The notes: generated by a model not told the origin, from the letters alone. 64,000 nucleotides of DNA from Fasciola hepatica (GCA_948099385.1 CANUEZ040000151.1:4472001-4536000); one strand, 5' to 3'; counted from the first letter of the stretch, positions 28,660 to 41,032 are shown. Translations and numbers: made by a program.

Positions 28660-31400
28660 GAATAGGTGGGCTGGTGGAGCAGTGGCTTCTGTAAAGAGGT
28701 TTTTAGAACATTGGGCGGATAGCAGACGGAGTGAACGCGATTATTATCCCAGTCATTCAATGGGAATTTAGATTGCAGAAACCTGTAATAATTCACGTCG
28801 GAACGATGCAAGCTAAATTTACAGTTCACGTCAGAAAATGCTGCACATCAGCCAGTCAGATGGTCAACGCAACAAAGCGCGATATGATGGGCGCATCTGA
28901 CCTAAATGAATGGCACACTCACGATGCTTGACCCAATCAACAACGGTCAGAAACCAGCCAAAAGAGCGCATCAGTTAAACAAAAGATTGGACAGGTGTAC
29001 ATGAGCAACGTAAAACGGATGGGAGAAAAAATGCAAAGAACGAAGTCAATGAAGAACGATAATAGACATACAGGGTTGGTCGGATGCAGCCAATGTTGGA
29101 TCCATGAGGCAAAACTTTGGAATACCACGAAGTGTGGAACAGCAGGTGCATTTTTGTATACATTTATCAGTGGTCAGGAGACAATCCATTGGTAATTCTC
29201 ACTAAGCAGAATAAACTCCGACGTTCCTGGGAAACTCCTTTGGAGAGAGAAAACAAAAATGTACCTTGCAATGTGAAGAGATTCAATGATCAAAATAAAA
29301 AATATGTGAAATTATTCAATCAGGTATTTCGGTATGACACGTGTGTCGTGTATTTCGTTGTCGGAAGTTTCCCGTGAATGTTTAATGCACTGAGTTCTGT
29401 ATCCTCCCATTCAACAACATACTGATGACCTCAATCATGCGTGTGATGGTAGCTATGAATTGGATCACAGTTTGTTTTGAATGAGCAATTCGAAAGAGAG
29501 CTGTTCGTGTTTGCAGTGTTAATTTGCGTGTGTGTGTGCATGAAAGTGTACATGGTAGTGCGATTATTCCATCTCTTGATCAGAATAACTCTCCTCGCTG
29601 CACAGTGCAAAATGGAAAGTTTCAAATCCCAGTCCTATGCCTCAGGAAGACTCGGTCTCACTATACTTTGCGTATAGTTGAGCTGATCTGTTGAGGCATG
29701 TGTTTATTGTACACAGGTGTCGTATGGTATGCAATCCTTCTCGAAGAAAGTAGGATTTCAGGATGCCAGGTCTAATGATAGAGCGCCTGCCTAAAACTAT
29801 CAGAACATAAAGGACAGCCAATGTATCATCAGTCTCACGCTCAACCCTCAAGTAATTTTGATACGTCTACAAATATCAACCGCGAAGCAGGTTTGAATAT
29901 GGATACGTTAGCCCATCCTGTGGAGAAGACCTGACTTAGTGGAAAGCATCAGTTTGGAGTTAACGTGGAGAATTACTGTGTCCCATTACGAAGCAGTCGG
30001 GAATTCCTAGCTATCCTAGAGAACTACATGTACACAAACCTAATTCCGATGAGCCCAGAGAGAAAGGGGGGGGGGTTAATTCGTAACATATACACATTCG
30101 AGTTGAAAAAACCCGGGTTCACACCCTGGGTGCGGCGGAGGATATGCACCGCTGACGAGCTCTAACAAGAGCGAAATTTGAGTCCGGTGCTCCTGAGTGG
30201 AGAGTTGATCGGTTAACTTGAGGTTTGCGTTTAAAAATTGGGGTCCAAATGACAGTTAGGCTAATAAAAAGAACACTAACTGTCTACTCTGTGCACACGG
30301 ATCGGCCAAGGTTACCAGTGATACAACCTGACGTGCGTCAAATAATTTTTATGGAGTCGGTCCAAGCTATTCTCAAGGATTCACAGCCGTTGATTCCGCA
30401 AGCAAATTCCCTTTACTTGATTAGACATAACCTCTAACTCATCGAGAATTGGCAAGCTCTGCTGATGTTGTGACCGTAACAAGGCTCTTACAGCCAAGAA
30501 ACATCTGCTCCGTTGCACAACAATTACTCAGCTGTATTCGCAGTGAAGCGCTAGATATTTATCTGCCTATTATTTATCCATCGGCTTGTTCTGCATTTGT
30601 GAGCTGCTGAGGTGATATATAGTAGAGATATGGCCTCCATGTTAGCGGTTCTTGTATCGTTTAGTCCCTGGTGATCGAAAAACGTTTATTGATACCAGTT
30701 ACTGGCAGGCTTTCTCAATCTGACTAACGGTTGAAATGTTGGGAGCCACTATCAGATGGCGCCTAGTTATCGGGTTTCAATCTCTACTATCTATTGTTCT
30801 TTTATTAGTAATTCATGACTTCTCGCTTTGAAAATTATGTCGGTATTGTTTTATCTCAGGGCTAGTTATCTTCAAAGTTTAATTGCTCACTGTGAGAGCC
30901 CGCTATACTCGAGACGCTTTCATGCAGTGTTCTCGGCAGGATCAATGTCTAAAATCAGCCATCAGCATTGTGATTTGGAGTTGCGATGGGAGCTACGTTG
31001 TGAAGGATGATTACAGGAATCTAACGCAGTATAGCATAGCGCTTATTCGGTCTATTGGCTCTCCAGCGGGTTGACTGATATTCAGTCTAGGTGAGTGCTT
31101 CGAAGTTTTTCGTTAAGTCGATTGACAAAAGGTTAGTGCCTTCAGACCATTTCATTTTATTAGCTCAGAATACATTATTCATCTAGGATGAAAACAGCCA
31201 CTGTCACAACTCATTGCAACACTTATTAATTTTGGCACAGTTGCATCGAGGAACCTCTCTTGTGATTGGTTGATTGGTGGAAAGTTTAGCTACCGGATGA
31301 CGAGAATCCGCTCTCGTCTTATCGATCCCCTGCCTTGTCATTCACGGATTCGTTTGGCTCGAGCATTGACCTGGATTCTAGACAGGCGATGGCGTATACT
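28660..31400. other. Segment present only in the right arm
   Basis: The left arm passes directly from its 31,410-equivalent to its 28,650-equivalent. Either this segment was inserted into the right arm or it was lost from the left. It contains only short ORFs, a GT-rich tract near 29,526-29,540, a run of nine G at 30,066-30,074 and a possible pol III B-box (GGGTTCACACCC, 30,114-30,125). I see no target-site duplication. Confidence 0.55.
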
Positions 31401-32249
31401 GCTAACGTGTACTGGCTGTCTATGTATCAGTCCATACCCTCACAGAGAGTTAGCTCAACCCTGATTCAGAATCAACAGCGGAAGCCGTACAAAGGATACA
31501 GCACTATAATAACCGACATCTGTGGTGGAGGTGTGGGCTGGGCGCTCAGGATGTTGAGCCTCATCCGAAGGGTGTATGGATCGATAAATCAATCACCGGC
31601 CCCCAGTCGGTTTCGGGCCACACTCTTCATCCCACTGCCCTGTGGATTAAGCTCTGGATAGCCAAAGGCTCCAGTTGGGGACTCCCAGGAATATCACTTG
31701 CTTTGGCCCGGGCAGCCTATCAGTACTGTACCCAAAATATAAACCATGAAGTCTCACACAGACTTGCGTTTGTCTGCAGCTCTGTCATGCATCTTCGCTT
31801 TAGCAGGATCATATGCTCGCCCACCAACACACTTGGAACCTAGCCTTCCTCTCTCCACCTATCCTGCTGTTTCATATGCCAGCAAAGTCACTTTACCATA
31901 GAGAAACCGCCCTACTTCTGGCACCGGTTGCGATCGTACTTCTGATATTGCCATCGCCTCAGCGACTGCTGCAAAACAAACCACACTACAGGGTCTACCC
32001 TACTCAGCCTCGTATGAGTTTGAAATTAGTTAGTTTTACCGTACATATGCCCAGACCAATGGGAAAACAGGTGAGTCTGTCTTGCACACTCTTATTGCTC
32101 TCGATCGATATCTGCTACCTTTCAGAGGCACGACTGCAATACTGAAGCTCCACGAGCAGACTACATCCCCAGCCATCCGAACACTAAGTTTAATCCAGGC
32201 TTTTCTGGAGACTCGAACGGTACATCAGCCATCAGTGCTGGTGTTTGAA

Positions 32250-34300
32250 TTGCTCCAAACCGTAGAGCTGTGGCGGCCATTACAGGCTAAATTCTTGTCA
32301 GAAGTGAGTTTGCACAGTCAAGCTCCTTTTGATAATATATCGACCATATATGCCTCAGCAGATTGTAGTCCAGGCATACTCAAAAATGGTTGCTACTAAA
32401 TGCTTCTTGTGCTTTTTTGCACAGCACACCGGACAGTTATCGTGTTCCTTACCGGAGATTTTAACGCGCTCGTCGGCGGCTTGACGGCGAGCGAACATTA
32501 CCAATCTTCCGGACAATGGGGATAGACTGCTGACAATATGTGATGATCACTAACTTTCCCAGCAAGCACAAACCTTCTTAGCTCTAAACGATGTACCCCT
32601 AACTGGCGCCTCTCTTGTCGAACACAGAAGTGGTCTCAAATCGATCACTAAGCGATTAGCTATCTTTGGCGCGGCAGCTTGCTAGGTTTTCCTTCTTATA
32701 GGTCAACCTGTCCTGATTCCGATCAAGCATTAGTATGAGGTACGACTTGCTTGCGATTCGGGGGCTCGAAGATTTCGAATCATGTCTGCCTAAATATGTA
32801 CAAGCTGGCGACCCTCTGGTACTGGGAGCCTATTGGAGTATGCTGATCCAGAAACTAAAATTCACCACTCCACCTGATGTTGACACGCACTGAAAACGAA
32901 TAAAGGAAGCCTCAGTTGACGCCGGCTTGGTAAGTTGCGTCACAGAAAGGAAGCAGCTTCTGTTCACGACATCCGGGAAGCTCCTTTAACTCGTTTGCCC
33001 TACCAAACCATGAAAAACGGTCGTTTGTGAGACAATCTGAGAAGTTGATGTGACGTCAGTCACCAACCCGCCGGGGGGACTAATTGGCTGAGCGGAACAT
33101 TTTCACTTCCAACTAAGCTGATCACCCGGCTGCTTCTATTGCTTCTAGCAATTCTTCACTTTCTGTGTGGCCTACTTAAGCGGTGCCCTGCCAGAAACGG
33201 AGATTCAAAAGGAACTACAAACCACAAGCGCCACAAAGCACACGGAGCAGATCGTATTCCTCTTGTGCTCTTCCAGGTTGGCTGGCGGGTTCTGTTGAGA
33301 TAATTGAAAACCTTGGTCTCAAAGTTTGGTCAGAATGAAAATTCCTCACAACCTGAGGTGAATAGTTGATTGTACTTATCTTCAAAAACGGTTACCTCAA
33401 AACGTGCTCCAGTCACCAAGGGTTAGTCCGGTCTCTGTAGCTTCGAAACTGTCGGCGTCCGTGATCCTCTGCCGTCAACCTCCCTTGCGCGAGCTCCAAA
33501 GTACTGAAGAACAAGCTGGGTTCCACCATGACCGCGAATGCCCAGATCGAATCTCAACCCTTCGTCTATTGCTTGAATAAAGCCAAGTTTATCAAAGGCA
33601 AACCACTAACGTGTTTCTTGACATCAGGCTAGCCTTTGACTCTGTTGATAGGTCCGCTCTGTGGACTTGCACGTTGAGAAATCGCGTGACCGAGAAGTAC
33701 GTTTCCATCCTGAAAGAACACTTTCGGCGGACTTCCGGCAGAGTAAGGGTCTATGGAAAGTTATCCCTATCCTTTGCTGTCCCAAACGTAGCACGGCAAG
33801 GATACTCTATTTCCCCGTTCGTCTTCACTTTCGTTATGGACGATCGGCCCGAAAGAGCTTCTGATGATTTTGCGAACGGTGGTGTGGAAATTCCACTAAG
33901 TGCCAGAGTTTTGGACTTAGATTATGCTGACGACGTTATCTTGCTAGAGGATGATTCTGACGTTGTCCAAAATGCCTAAAACCACTTGGCTGCAGAAGTC
34001 ACTTAGTATAGCATGTATTTTGCTCAATTCGAAAAGGCTTCTCCAAGACAGACAAGGACACTCTTCTGCACGAACTATCTGTGTGGAACGGTTGGAAACT
34101 GTCAACAACTTGATGTGCCTGGGAAGTTGCATTTCTGCTGATGGACAGATCGGAGAAAAGATCTCGCTGCGCACCTCTCAGGTCCGTTCGGTGTGTCGCT
34201 CAGAGGAAGTATTTCTCTCCGTCTACTACGATGGCAAGGCCACGTCTTGCTGATACCCGTCCAGTGTTTGCCTTACCACAATCCATTCACGATCGCTAGA
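32250..34300 (+). mobile_element. Degenerate non-LTR retrotransposon with APE endonuclease and RT
   Basis: Around 32,440-32,520 the plus strand reads VFLTGDFNALVGG, the GDFNA motif of an APE-type endonuclease. Around 33,500 it reads TEEQAGF, an RT block. Positions 33,611-33,979 keep 122 open codons containing FLDIRLAFDSVDR, then RVRVYGKL, then LDYADDVILL, which keeps an intact YADD catalytic box. Around 34,060-34,140 comes ERLETVNNLMCLGSCIS, as in the RT thumb region. Frames break between the blocks, so it is not functional. The pattern is that of the SR-type (RTE or CR1 clade) elements of schistosomes. Confidence 0.8.
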
Positions 34301-34699
34301 TGAGAGTGGAAAAGGCGGTGTGGAGGACAACCCATAACTTGGAGGAGTGCAATCTTTGAATTGCAATTTAGCCGCAAGGCAGCCCTGTCGTCCACCAGGT
34401 TGGAACAAGAATGACATTGAAAGCAGCTGGTTAGAGAAGCTGATAAATACGGCACAAAACCAAAGTCAGTAGCATCAAAGCTGTCTGCAATGTGGTGCTG
34501 CCTCCCCATCCTTGCCCTTTCGTGGATGTTAAATCACAAGATTTTCTAATGAACTGGCACCAAGAATTGCACCAGTCTACAACGAGGCACTGGGGACTAC
34601 GTGCATCTTAATTTAGGAACCAATAAGCTTGTAACGGTCTTATAGCAGTCGTTGAGATAAGCGTAACACAATCCAAAAAACGCCAAGCGTACAATCGTG

Positions 34700-34835
34700 G
34701 CCAAGATGTTCTGATCGCTGAGCTTGGCGTTTAGATCGCAAACGTTTCATCACCAGTGGAGGTGACATCGTCAGTCGACTGGTGATGAAAAGTTTACGAT
34801 CTAAGCGCCAAGCTCATTGATCAGAACATCATGGC
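34700..34835. repeat. Imperfect inverted repeat with 58-bp arms
   Basis: The arms at 34,700-34,757 and 34,778-34,835 are reverse complements with about seven mismatches and a 20-base loop. Each contains GAGCTTGGCG or its complement and TTTCATCACCAGT or its complement. It lies about 400 bp after the RT relic, so it may be the element's 3' region or an independent foldback/MITE. Confidence 0.8.
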
Positions 34836-36600
34836 AACCAACAACCTGAGCTACAGCGAACACAAATATTTAAAACTATTGAGTACAATTGTGGGTTTAA
34901 ATACGGTTCTTTATAAACAAAATATTACACAGAAACTGTACAAACCTCAACGGTAACCGTTCTGTGAATCAAAACCGGCCAAATGCAAACAAATTCAGGA
35001 TCGCTTGAGGTTCAAGCGGTAAAGTCAACGAAATGTCTATGGAAAATGTGGGTCAATGGTCACAGAACAAAATCAGTGCACACACCAGTCTGTGGTCACT
35101 CATAGTCAGTGTCCGATGTGTCGTTCAGCGAATGAGCAAGTGTGGAGCAAAACGTTAATGGAAAACATAAATTTGGAGTGAGGGCAAAGGGGTCAGACTG
35201 GTCCTGATTTAGAGCCTCGAGTCTGGTTGTTCTGTCGATTGCAAAGCTATCTGTTTTTGACGGCTCTGATTCTAACGGGGATTACCCATCGAATGCAGTT
35301 CAGGCAGTTAATTTATCAGTTTTCGTTTTTGTTTAAAAGAAGGAGAATATAATGGCGAGTGCATATCCCGTAACCATGAAAAAGTGCTTCATAACCACGG
35401 TAAATCAGGATCCATGATATGAATCACTGCACAGTCACATGATCTGTTGAGTTTCCTCTAGCGTTCTGGTAGAATAATTGAGATCATTAGAAAACCAAGG
35501 AAATCAGGATTATGAGCTATGACGAATAATTTTAACAAATTTACAGGCGATTTGCTTCCCTACTACAGAAATTGTTGGACTTGTAAATATAATCATTTCT
35601 ATATAAGTGGAAATTTTCGAGGCTACACCACAACTCGAATCTTAGATAATATTAGGCCAAACATAAGAAGAAATGGAAACAGTTTTATCATTTGCTCTAA
35701 CGAGAACACAATGTTGTCGAGTCAGTCGACGCACTAGGTCCACGCAGTCATTCATCCATTCAGGGTGACTGGCTGTCAGTTTGATGTTCACTTACTTCGT
35801 TCTACGAACCCAAGTCGAATTTCTCACACAGGCGCAACATGAAGGGGACAATTCTGTTTAGTGAGCGTTCTCATAATGTAATAAGCCACAGTGTTTAATT
35901 TATCGAGTGAAGCCAACTCCAAACGAGGATCAGGTTTGATCCCACACCGTTTATCATAGTCTGATAGCTTCACATTTTCGGAAAGCATATACAGTTATAT
36001 CAATTTTTGATCCGCAAAGGATTGTAAAGCACCAAAATCATACACGAAACTCACGACGCACAGTTTCGTTTCGGGTGCATGTTTCTATGAAAGGATTGTG
36101 ATAAGCATTTCCACAATCTATCCCCTCTTTTTCAAAGAAAGGAAACATCACTTGTCCTTTCACACACAATCGTTAGTCGAATACAGCTGCCTGCTTGAGC
36201 GCAATAACCAATTCCATAATTCATCACATGTAACAACGCTAACCATACTCAATCTTGTTCAATATGGTCAATTCCAATCAGTATAGCTGATAGTATTCAT
36301 CCGTCTGAAGTGTAATCGAAAATGAATAATCTGGCTCAATCTAAGTTCGAAGGAGTTCGGATCAGTCAAATGCCATTTGAAGGGATTGCCGCGAAATTTC
36401 AACACAGCCACCTAAATGTTCGCTGTTTTTCTCACCTCTCTCACGCGATCCAGTTCTGGCCTGACATCCAACACACCTCGTTTCTTCTTCTCAATAATAG
36501 AATGGATCTACTCGCGAATCACATCAACACACGGATCGACAGCATGTTTACTCGCCCCACCCCGCAGCCCCGTTCCGTCTGACATAGTGCAAACAAATGA
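34836..36600. other. No gene recognised, upstream of the micro-exon gene
   Basis: AT-rich sequence. Short ORFs at 35,519-35,737 and 36,322-36,582 have no supporting splice or family evidence. It may contain distal promoter sequence of the gene starting at 36,677. Confidence 0.4.
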
Positions 36601-36623
36601 TTGTTTATGATGAGCACTAATAC

Positions 36624-36630
36624 TATATAA
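36624..36630 (+). promoter_or_regulatory. TATA box of the micro-exon gene
   Basis: TATATAA lies 47 bases before the signal-peptide ATG at 36,677, leaving room for a transcription start near 36,655 and a short 5' UTR. The start site itself cannot be seen. Confidence 0.6.
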
Positions 36631-36676
36631 GAGAAGCTTCTGTTTTCCTTTATGATCGTTGTTTTTTGAGACAAAA

Positions 36677-36755
36677 ATGTGGAACGGAAAGCTCCTCCTT
36701 TGTGTGGTACTGCTTGTCTCAGTCAGCAGCACCATGAATAATAGTCCGCAGTTTG
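36677..36755 (+). CDS. MEG-like gene, exon 1: signal peptide
   Basis: This is the first coding exon: 26 codons plus one base, from MWNGKLLLCV to NNSPQF, ending at the strong donor G|gtgagt. Residues 6-16 form a hydrophobic core (LLLCVVLLVSV) after Lys5, followed by SS-T, so a signal peptide cut near residue 18-19 is likely and the product should be secreted. The exon ends in phase 1, the phase shared by every downstream exon I can support. The ATG was chosen because it follows the TATA box and starts the only hydrophobic N-terminus. Schistosome micro-exon genes (MEGs) share this plan of a conventional signal-peptide exon followed by many tiny symmetric exons. I do not recognise a specific MEG number. 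Confidence that it is a real exon is high; the family label is an inference. Confidence 0.8.
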
Positions 36756-37471
36756 GTGAGTACAAAAGTTGATTTTGGTTTGTCTGAACGCGGTTTTATT
36801 GTTAGCATTCAAGCTATATTCTGTATCACCGTCTGGAAATATGCATTCTGTAAGACAGCAACTAATAATGTGGCCTGACTTTTTGTAGAACCTAACTGCA
36901 AGCTTTAAATAAACCGTGTCACTCATACACAACAGCAATAGCAGATTTTTGTGGCTGGGATTATTGCTCCCCTTAACCGATTCCGGACTGAACAATATCT
37001 CCATACCAAATTTCAGAGTCATGGTTGCTAGATCTTGATGACTGTGTTTGGAATCAAAGCCTTCAATGAAACTGCTGATTTCTGTGATATCGCGTACAAC
37101 TAGTGAATAAAAGAACGTCACCCTTCATAAGTTACCTATCATGATAAAGGAGTATATGAATATACACTTGACGGGGAATGTTCACAAATGATGGCCAATG
37201 TTCCGTCCATAAAAACAGCATATATGACAGCTACAGGAGTGAAATATCACACAAAATTTCGAACATTTAGAAAAACCAAGCACAATACAACCACGATTGT
37301 TGACTACTTATAAACCCAAAACATTGTGTAGCAGCTATCCCGATTACTTGGGCAGAAAAGTAGACTAACTAGCTTTGCGCATGATGTGGGCTGTACACGG
37401 CTACGGTCAGCAGAACAAATTCCTATCGACTGACGGTGTTTATCATAATTTCGTGGTTCTGTGTGATGCAG

Positions 37472-37507
37472 TACATAAATATACAAAAGCAAGTGACTTA
37501 CAGCCAG
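37472..37507 (+). CDS. MEG-like gene, 36-nt micro-exon
   Basis: It is flanked by a pyrimidine-rich acceptor (tggttctgtgtgatgcag) and the donor gtgagc. It is open in phase 1 from the G of exon 1: V-HKYTKASDLQP. Thirty-six nucleotides is a multiple of three, so it can be included or skipped without a frame change. Confidence 0.7.
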
Positions 37508-38038
37508 GTGAGCAATCGAGAGCGAAAGTACAAAAGGTTATCCGGTAAATTGGGACAGTGCAGTCACGAATGGCGCACTCAGCAAAGGGTCAAGCGAAAC
37601 AGTCGCTCAGCATGGTCACTGCACATATAGTAAATCAAGAAGCTTTCTAGCTAACACGAAATGATAGCCCCAGTCACAGGATAGGAATATTCTAAGCAGT
37701 TATCAACGTCAAAATGCTGTTATATCCACGTCAATGAAAGAACCTGGTTTGTGCCCCACAGATGTGCACTGACAGTGTAGTACGCTGGCAAAGGGGCTGC
37801 AGTCGGACGACCTAGTCTCTGAAGGGCGGTTTTCATGCATGAGTGAAACTCTCAGCAAATTTTTCTTGCTGTGGAACTGTACATCCATAGGACACAAGAA
37901 TCAGGCATATAATCATAGAATGTTCATGGAATTTACATAAACAAGTGAATAGGAATTGCGCCACTGGATTAGAAATGGAGAAATCAGGTCATCAGTGTTC
38001 GAGGTCCATGATACATGTGCGACGCTACTGATGAGTAG

Positions 38039-38077
38039 GACAAGCTGGAATACCATCAGAACACAAATTACGAAAAG
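38039..38077 (+). CDS. MEG-like gene, possible 39-nt micro-exon
   Basis: An AG|...|gtaatt interval of 39 nt, open in phase 1 (GQAGIPSEHKLRK). Length and phase fit the rest of the gene, but the acceptor lacks a clear pyrimidine tract and the donor is only moderate, so this may be chance. Confidence 0.35.
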
Positions 38078-39012
38078 GTAATTTACACTAAACTTGAGCA
38101 GGTTTTTGTTTATTTCTTGGAGATGGTATGAAATTTATGAAATAACTCATGTAAGTGTGTCACTGAACCTCCATAATGACCTAATAAAGCCTTCAGTCAT
38201 CATGACTGATGCAATCCTTCACATATTGCTCTAAATGCGCAATAGACAACTTCATAAAAATCGCATTAAAAGGGCAACCACTGCCAGCGTTGTTCTATCC
38301 ACATACTTATTAGCTCATACTGCCGAAATACCCCACTTGAAACTGTAACTTGAAAGCATTATTTATAAGGACACTCATTTTTAGTGGCGTCAGCGTAATC
38401 AGATACCTTCGATCGATCCAAATCAAACTTGCTTGTTTACACCGATTTTATCTGGAGAAAAACCAGGAAAACCGTGCAGATGACAAAACTTAACTTCCAG
38501 TAACTCAGTATGAGACCAACTTTCAAAGAGCTTATCAACAGTGCATAGCACGTTATTCTATTGTCTGTTTAATAGGAGAATGCTCGGCGTTGTCATTCAA
38601 AGCCTCGACTTGTTTTTACAATCCACGCTCATGCTTTGCTGGTAATTTCAACTGCTAGCATCATTTTTTGCAGTCTGATGTTTCTAAATATATGTTTCTT
38701 TAGGTGATGGTTTTATGCTGCGAATTAGATTGACCGACGTTTGTTGCTCTTCGGTGAGATTCAGTGCACTGAACAAAACGGGTAGTCGATTGAACTAATA
38801 ACGGAAGTAAGTGGCATTTCATGGACGCCCACGATCTGCACCACAAACTTGTAGATCACCTGGCGCAAATTTTAACCATACCTTTTCTTTTTTAAAATAG
38901 CACTTTCACCTTGCTCGGGGGTGCGATATTTCACAAACCTGAGTGTGATATTTTTATACCTAAAGAAGCTTGAAAATGCAGTGGCCTCAGTGAAGCAAAC
39001 CACAGACTTGTC

Positions 39013-39016
<4 letters not shown>

Positions 39017-39051
<35 letters not shown>
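39017..39051. repeat. (TA)n microsatellite, probable 3' tail of the adjacent non-LTR copy
   Basis: About 17 TA units directly abut the 3' end of the minus-strand element at 39,052-39,720, as expected for the simple-repeat tail of RTE or CR1-type elements. Confidence 0.8.
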
Positions 39052-39054
<3 letters not shown>

Positions 39055-39720
39055 TAGGAAGTAGTATGGTAACGTGTGGACAAAATCTCCCCGGAAGCAC
39101 ACGACCGGTTTCGCGGTTGTTGCCGCTCATCAGGTATGCATACCCGGTACTCATCTGCCCACTCATCTTCATATTTGTACACTCCGATCTTATATGTTCA
39201 CTAGAATCTAATTTGAATCGTCTGGAGTGTAAATGGATACTCTTCATTGAAGAGCCCACAACAGGCAGACCGCACAGGATTCATGTCACTGATTTCTATT
39301 CCCAGCCACGTCCCTCAACGTTTCTAGCCAACGACAATTCTCATCCCATGGGTCCCAGCCAGAGGGGCCGCAAACTCCAACCGAGGACAACGCTGATGCT
39401 AGATTTTTCAAACCTATACTCCAAGTCATGGCCTGACTGCCGCGTCGCTTCTTCCAGCCTTATGCAGTTCAGGCGAATAGAGTACAGAAAGATAGACGGT
39501 GGGCAGGCATTCGGTAAACATGACCGAACCTCCGAAGGCGTTGTAAAGCGATCACTCCGTTAAAAGGGTGGCCATCCGTCCCTAAAACAAGACGGCCTAC
39601 CTCGCCATTACTAACTCGATGTTCCCACCAGACGCGAGCAGAGCTTCGGTTGTCGAACACAGAAAGAAGCCGAGCATCCCCAAATCGAAGTAGCCAGGTC
39701 CCGTAACCTTAGAATAAAAC
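39052..39720 (-). mobile_element. 5'-truncated non-LTR retrotransposon inserted in an intron of the MEG-like gene
   Basis: The minus strand at 39,660-39,469 reads SNGEVGRLVLGTDG, then QRLRRFGHVYRMPAHRL. This corresponds to the C-terminal LRWLGHVLRM block of the 13,918-14,877 relic. It is followed by about 400 bp of 3' UTR and the (TA)n tail. The rest of the RT is missing, which is typical 5' truncation. Confidence 0.7.
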
Positions 39721-39992
39721 ACAAGGAGTCATGTTGTCGTAATGTCGTCTCTTAAGAGAGAGTCGGGTACCACGACGACACCACAGGTGTCACAGGTTTG
39801 CGAAGTTTGCTCTAGTTCTTGCGATGCATGGACTGATCTCTTCTACAACACGAGTTGGCGGGATACATTCTCTGTGTGAATACACAAAAGCTACTCATCT
39901 CTCAGAAGTACTCTGCTAATCCTCCATCAAAATCAAAATTTTCTGGGTTGACAGCTGATATTTACTAAATTTGAAGAGAGAAAACCGCAGAG

Positions 39993-40436
39993 CTAAGTTG
40001 CATAATGTGTATCGGGATGGATTTCGCGGTATCTCATCAGGTTCATACTATAGATAATACAATAATAAACATTAGAATAGTAAAATAACATTGCCAGTGG
40101 TAGGTTCACAAACCTCAGGTTTCCACCAGAACAACTCCTTGAACTAATAAACCCTTTTTTCTTGCACCGATAGGGGCTTCCATCAGATATTAACTGAGAC
40201 AAATAATATGGTTCCCTGAAAGACATTTTATTTTGGTAAACACCATTCACATCCCACGTGGTAAACTGAATTTCCTGGTTGTCCGTTTCTGAGTGCTTTA
40301 TTATCTGTTCAAGAAACTGAACACACGCATGCATCAAAAAAGAAACTTTAGCGCTCATCAAGGCTTTGCAGTGAAATTGAACCTCCGGTCCTAATGGCGT
40401 TATTTCTATTCTCATATCTTGCCGAATTCGCATCAT
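39993..40436 (-). CDS. Unrecognised 147-codon ORF, possible nested gene
   Basis: This ORF runs antisense inside an intron of the MEG-like gene, from MMRIRQDMRIEI to HPDTHYAT. It has balanced, protein-like composition (for example KHSETDNQEIQFTTWDVNG) and no low complexity. A 66-nt segment at 40,048-40,113 looks like a short intron on the minus strand: donor CTGAG|gtttgt, a ttctaat branch-point-like motif and acceptor tattatctatag. Being 66 nt and stop-free, it leaves the frame open either way, giving 147 residues if retained or 125 if removed. An in-frame stop lies just before the ATG. I recognise no family, and no promoter or poly(A) site is evident. It could be a small nested gene, an exon of a decayed gene or chance. 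Confidence 0.4.
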   Translation of the reverse strand: MMRIRQDMRIEITPLGPEVQFHCKALMSAKVSFLMHACVQFLEQIIKHSETDNQEIQFTTWDVNGVYQNKMSFREPYYLSQLISDGSPYRCKKKGFISSRSCSGGNLRFVNLPLAMLFYYSNVYYCIIYSMNLMRYREIHPDTHYAT

Positions 40437-40966
40437 AATTTAGACACAAACTGGGAGTTTGAGACAAAACTAGCGAGTTTTGTATGATGCGGATTCAGTT
40501 TCGTATTCATTAGACGAAAGACACGAAGCTGTTACATTCCAGTCAGTTGTAAGAATGTAAATGTACCCCGACCTCCGCCGGGGAGTAAACCATAAGTCAG
40601 CGAGCAGGCCGAGCTACAAGTGTTTTCACGCGAAAACAAAAGAGGCAAGATCGACCGGTCAATACTGCCCGCACTGAAGCATAACTGGAAATCAGTACCA
40701 TGCTGGCACATGTCCATGAGTGAGAGGAATGCTGATTAATTTTCCTCGCAGTATGAGTTAATTTAACCAGGAGAGGCAATGAAGAACCAGTTTTACTTGG
40801 TTAAAATCGGTGAAATCTCGGAAGAAAAGTGTCCTTTTGCAAACCAGAGGTGAGGGTTTTATTTTCTAATGTCTGTTTAAAACAGCTATGAAGATGAATA
40901 AGCTAAAACACCTATATAATACAAATGTAACATTGATCTGGCACTTTATTTCATTTTTTCGTTCAG

Positions 40967-41032
40967 AATTTGCCCAAGGTATGGTAAAGGTTAAAAAAAC
41001 TCCCCAGAATACAAACGAAATTAAAAAACTCG
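40967..41032 (+). CDS. MEG-like gene, 66-nt exon
   Basis: Acceptor tttcattttttcgttcag and donor gtaagt, both strong. Open in phase 1 at both ends: (E)FAQGMVKVKK then TPQNTNEIKKL. Lysine-rich and hydrophilic. It is 22 codons long, so splicing it in or out keeps frame. Confidence 0.75.

Larger units (their letters stand above)
26715..32530 (+). repeat. Right arm of a large inverted duplication
   Basis: Matches the reverse complement of 10,143-13,541. The inner ends are sharp: the shared sequence stops at 26,715 here and 13,541 in the left arm, both beside a 'cctcgttagaacgcc' block. The arm is interrupted by about 2.7 kb (28,660-31,400) absent from the left arm. Its outer end runs into the endonuclease region of the plus-strand non-LTR element at 32,250-34,300, so the duplicated segment contains the 5' side of that element. 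Confidence 0.85.

Noticed and set aside
36723..37121. 132-codon minus-strand ORF over exon 1 and intron 1
   Set aside because: It overlaps the signal-peptide exon antisense and has no splice or family support.
38704..38781. 78-nt phase-1 interval after a good acceptor (atgtttctttag)
   Set aside because: It requires the weak donor G|gtagtc, while the better donor at 38,754 would give 50 nt and break the frame. The evidence is too thin.
38931..39259. Overlapping minus-strand ORFs with Tyr-Ile repeats
   Set aside because: Created by the (TA)n tract next to the non-LTR fragment.
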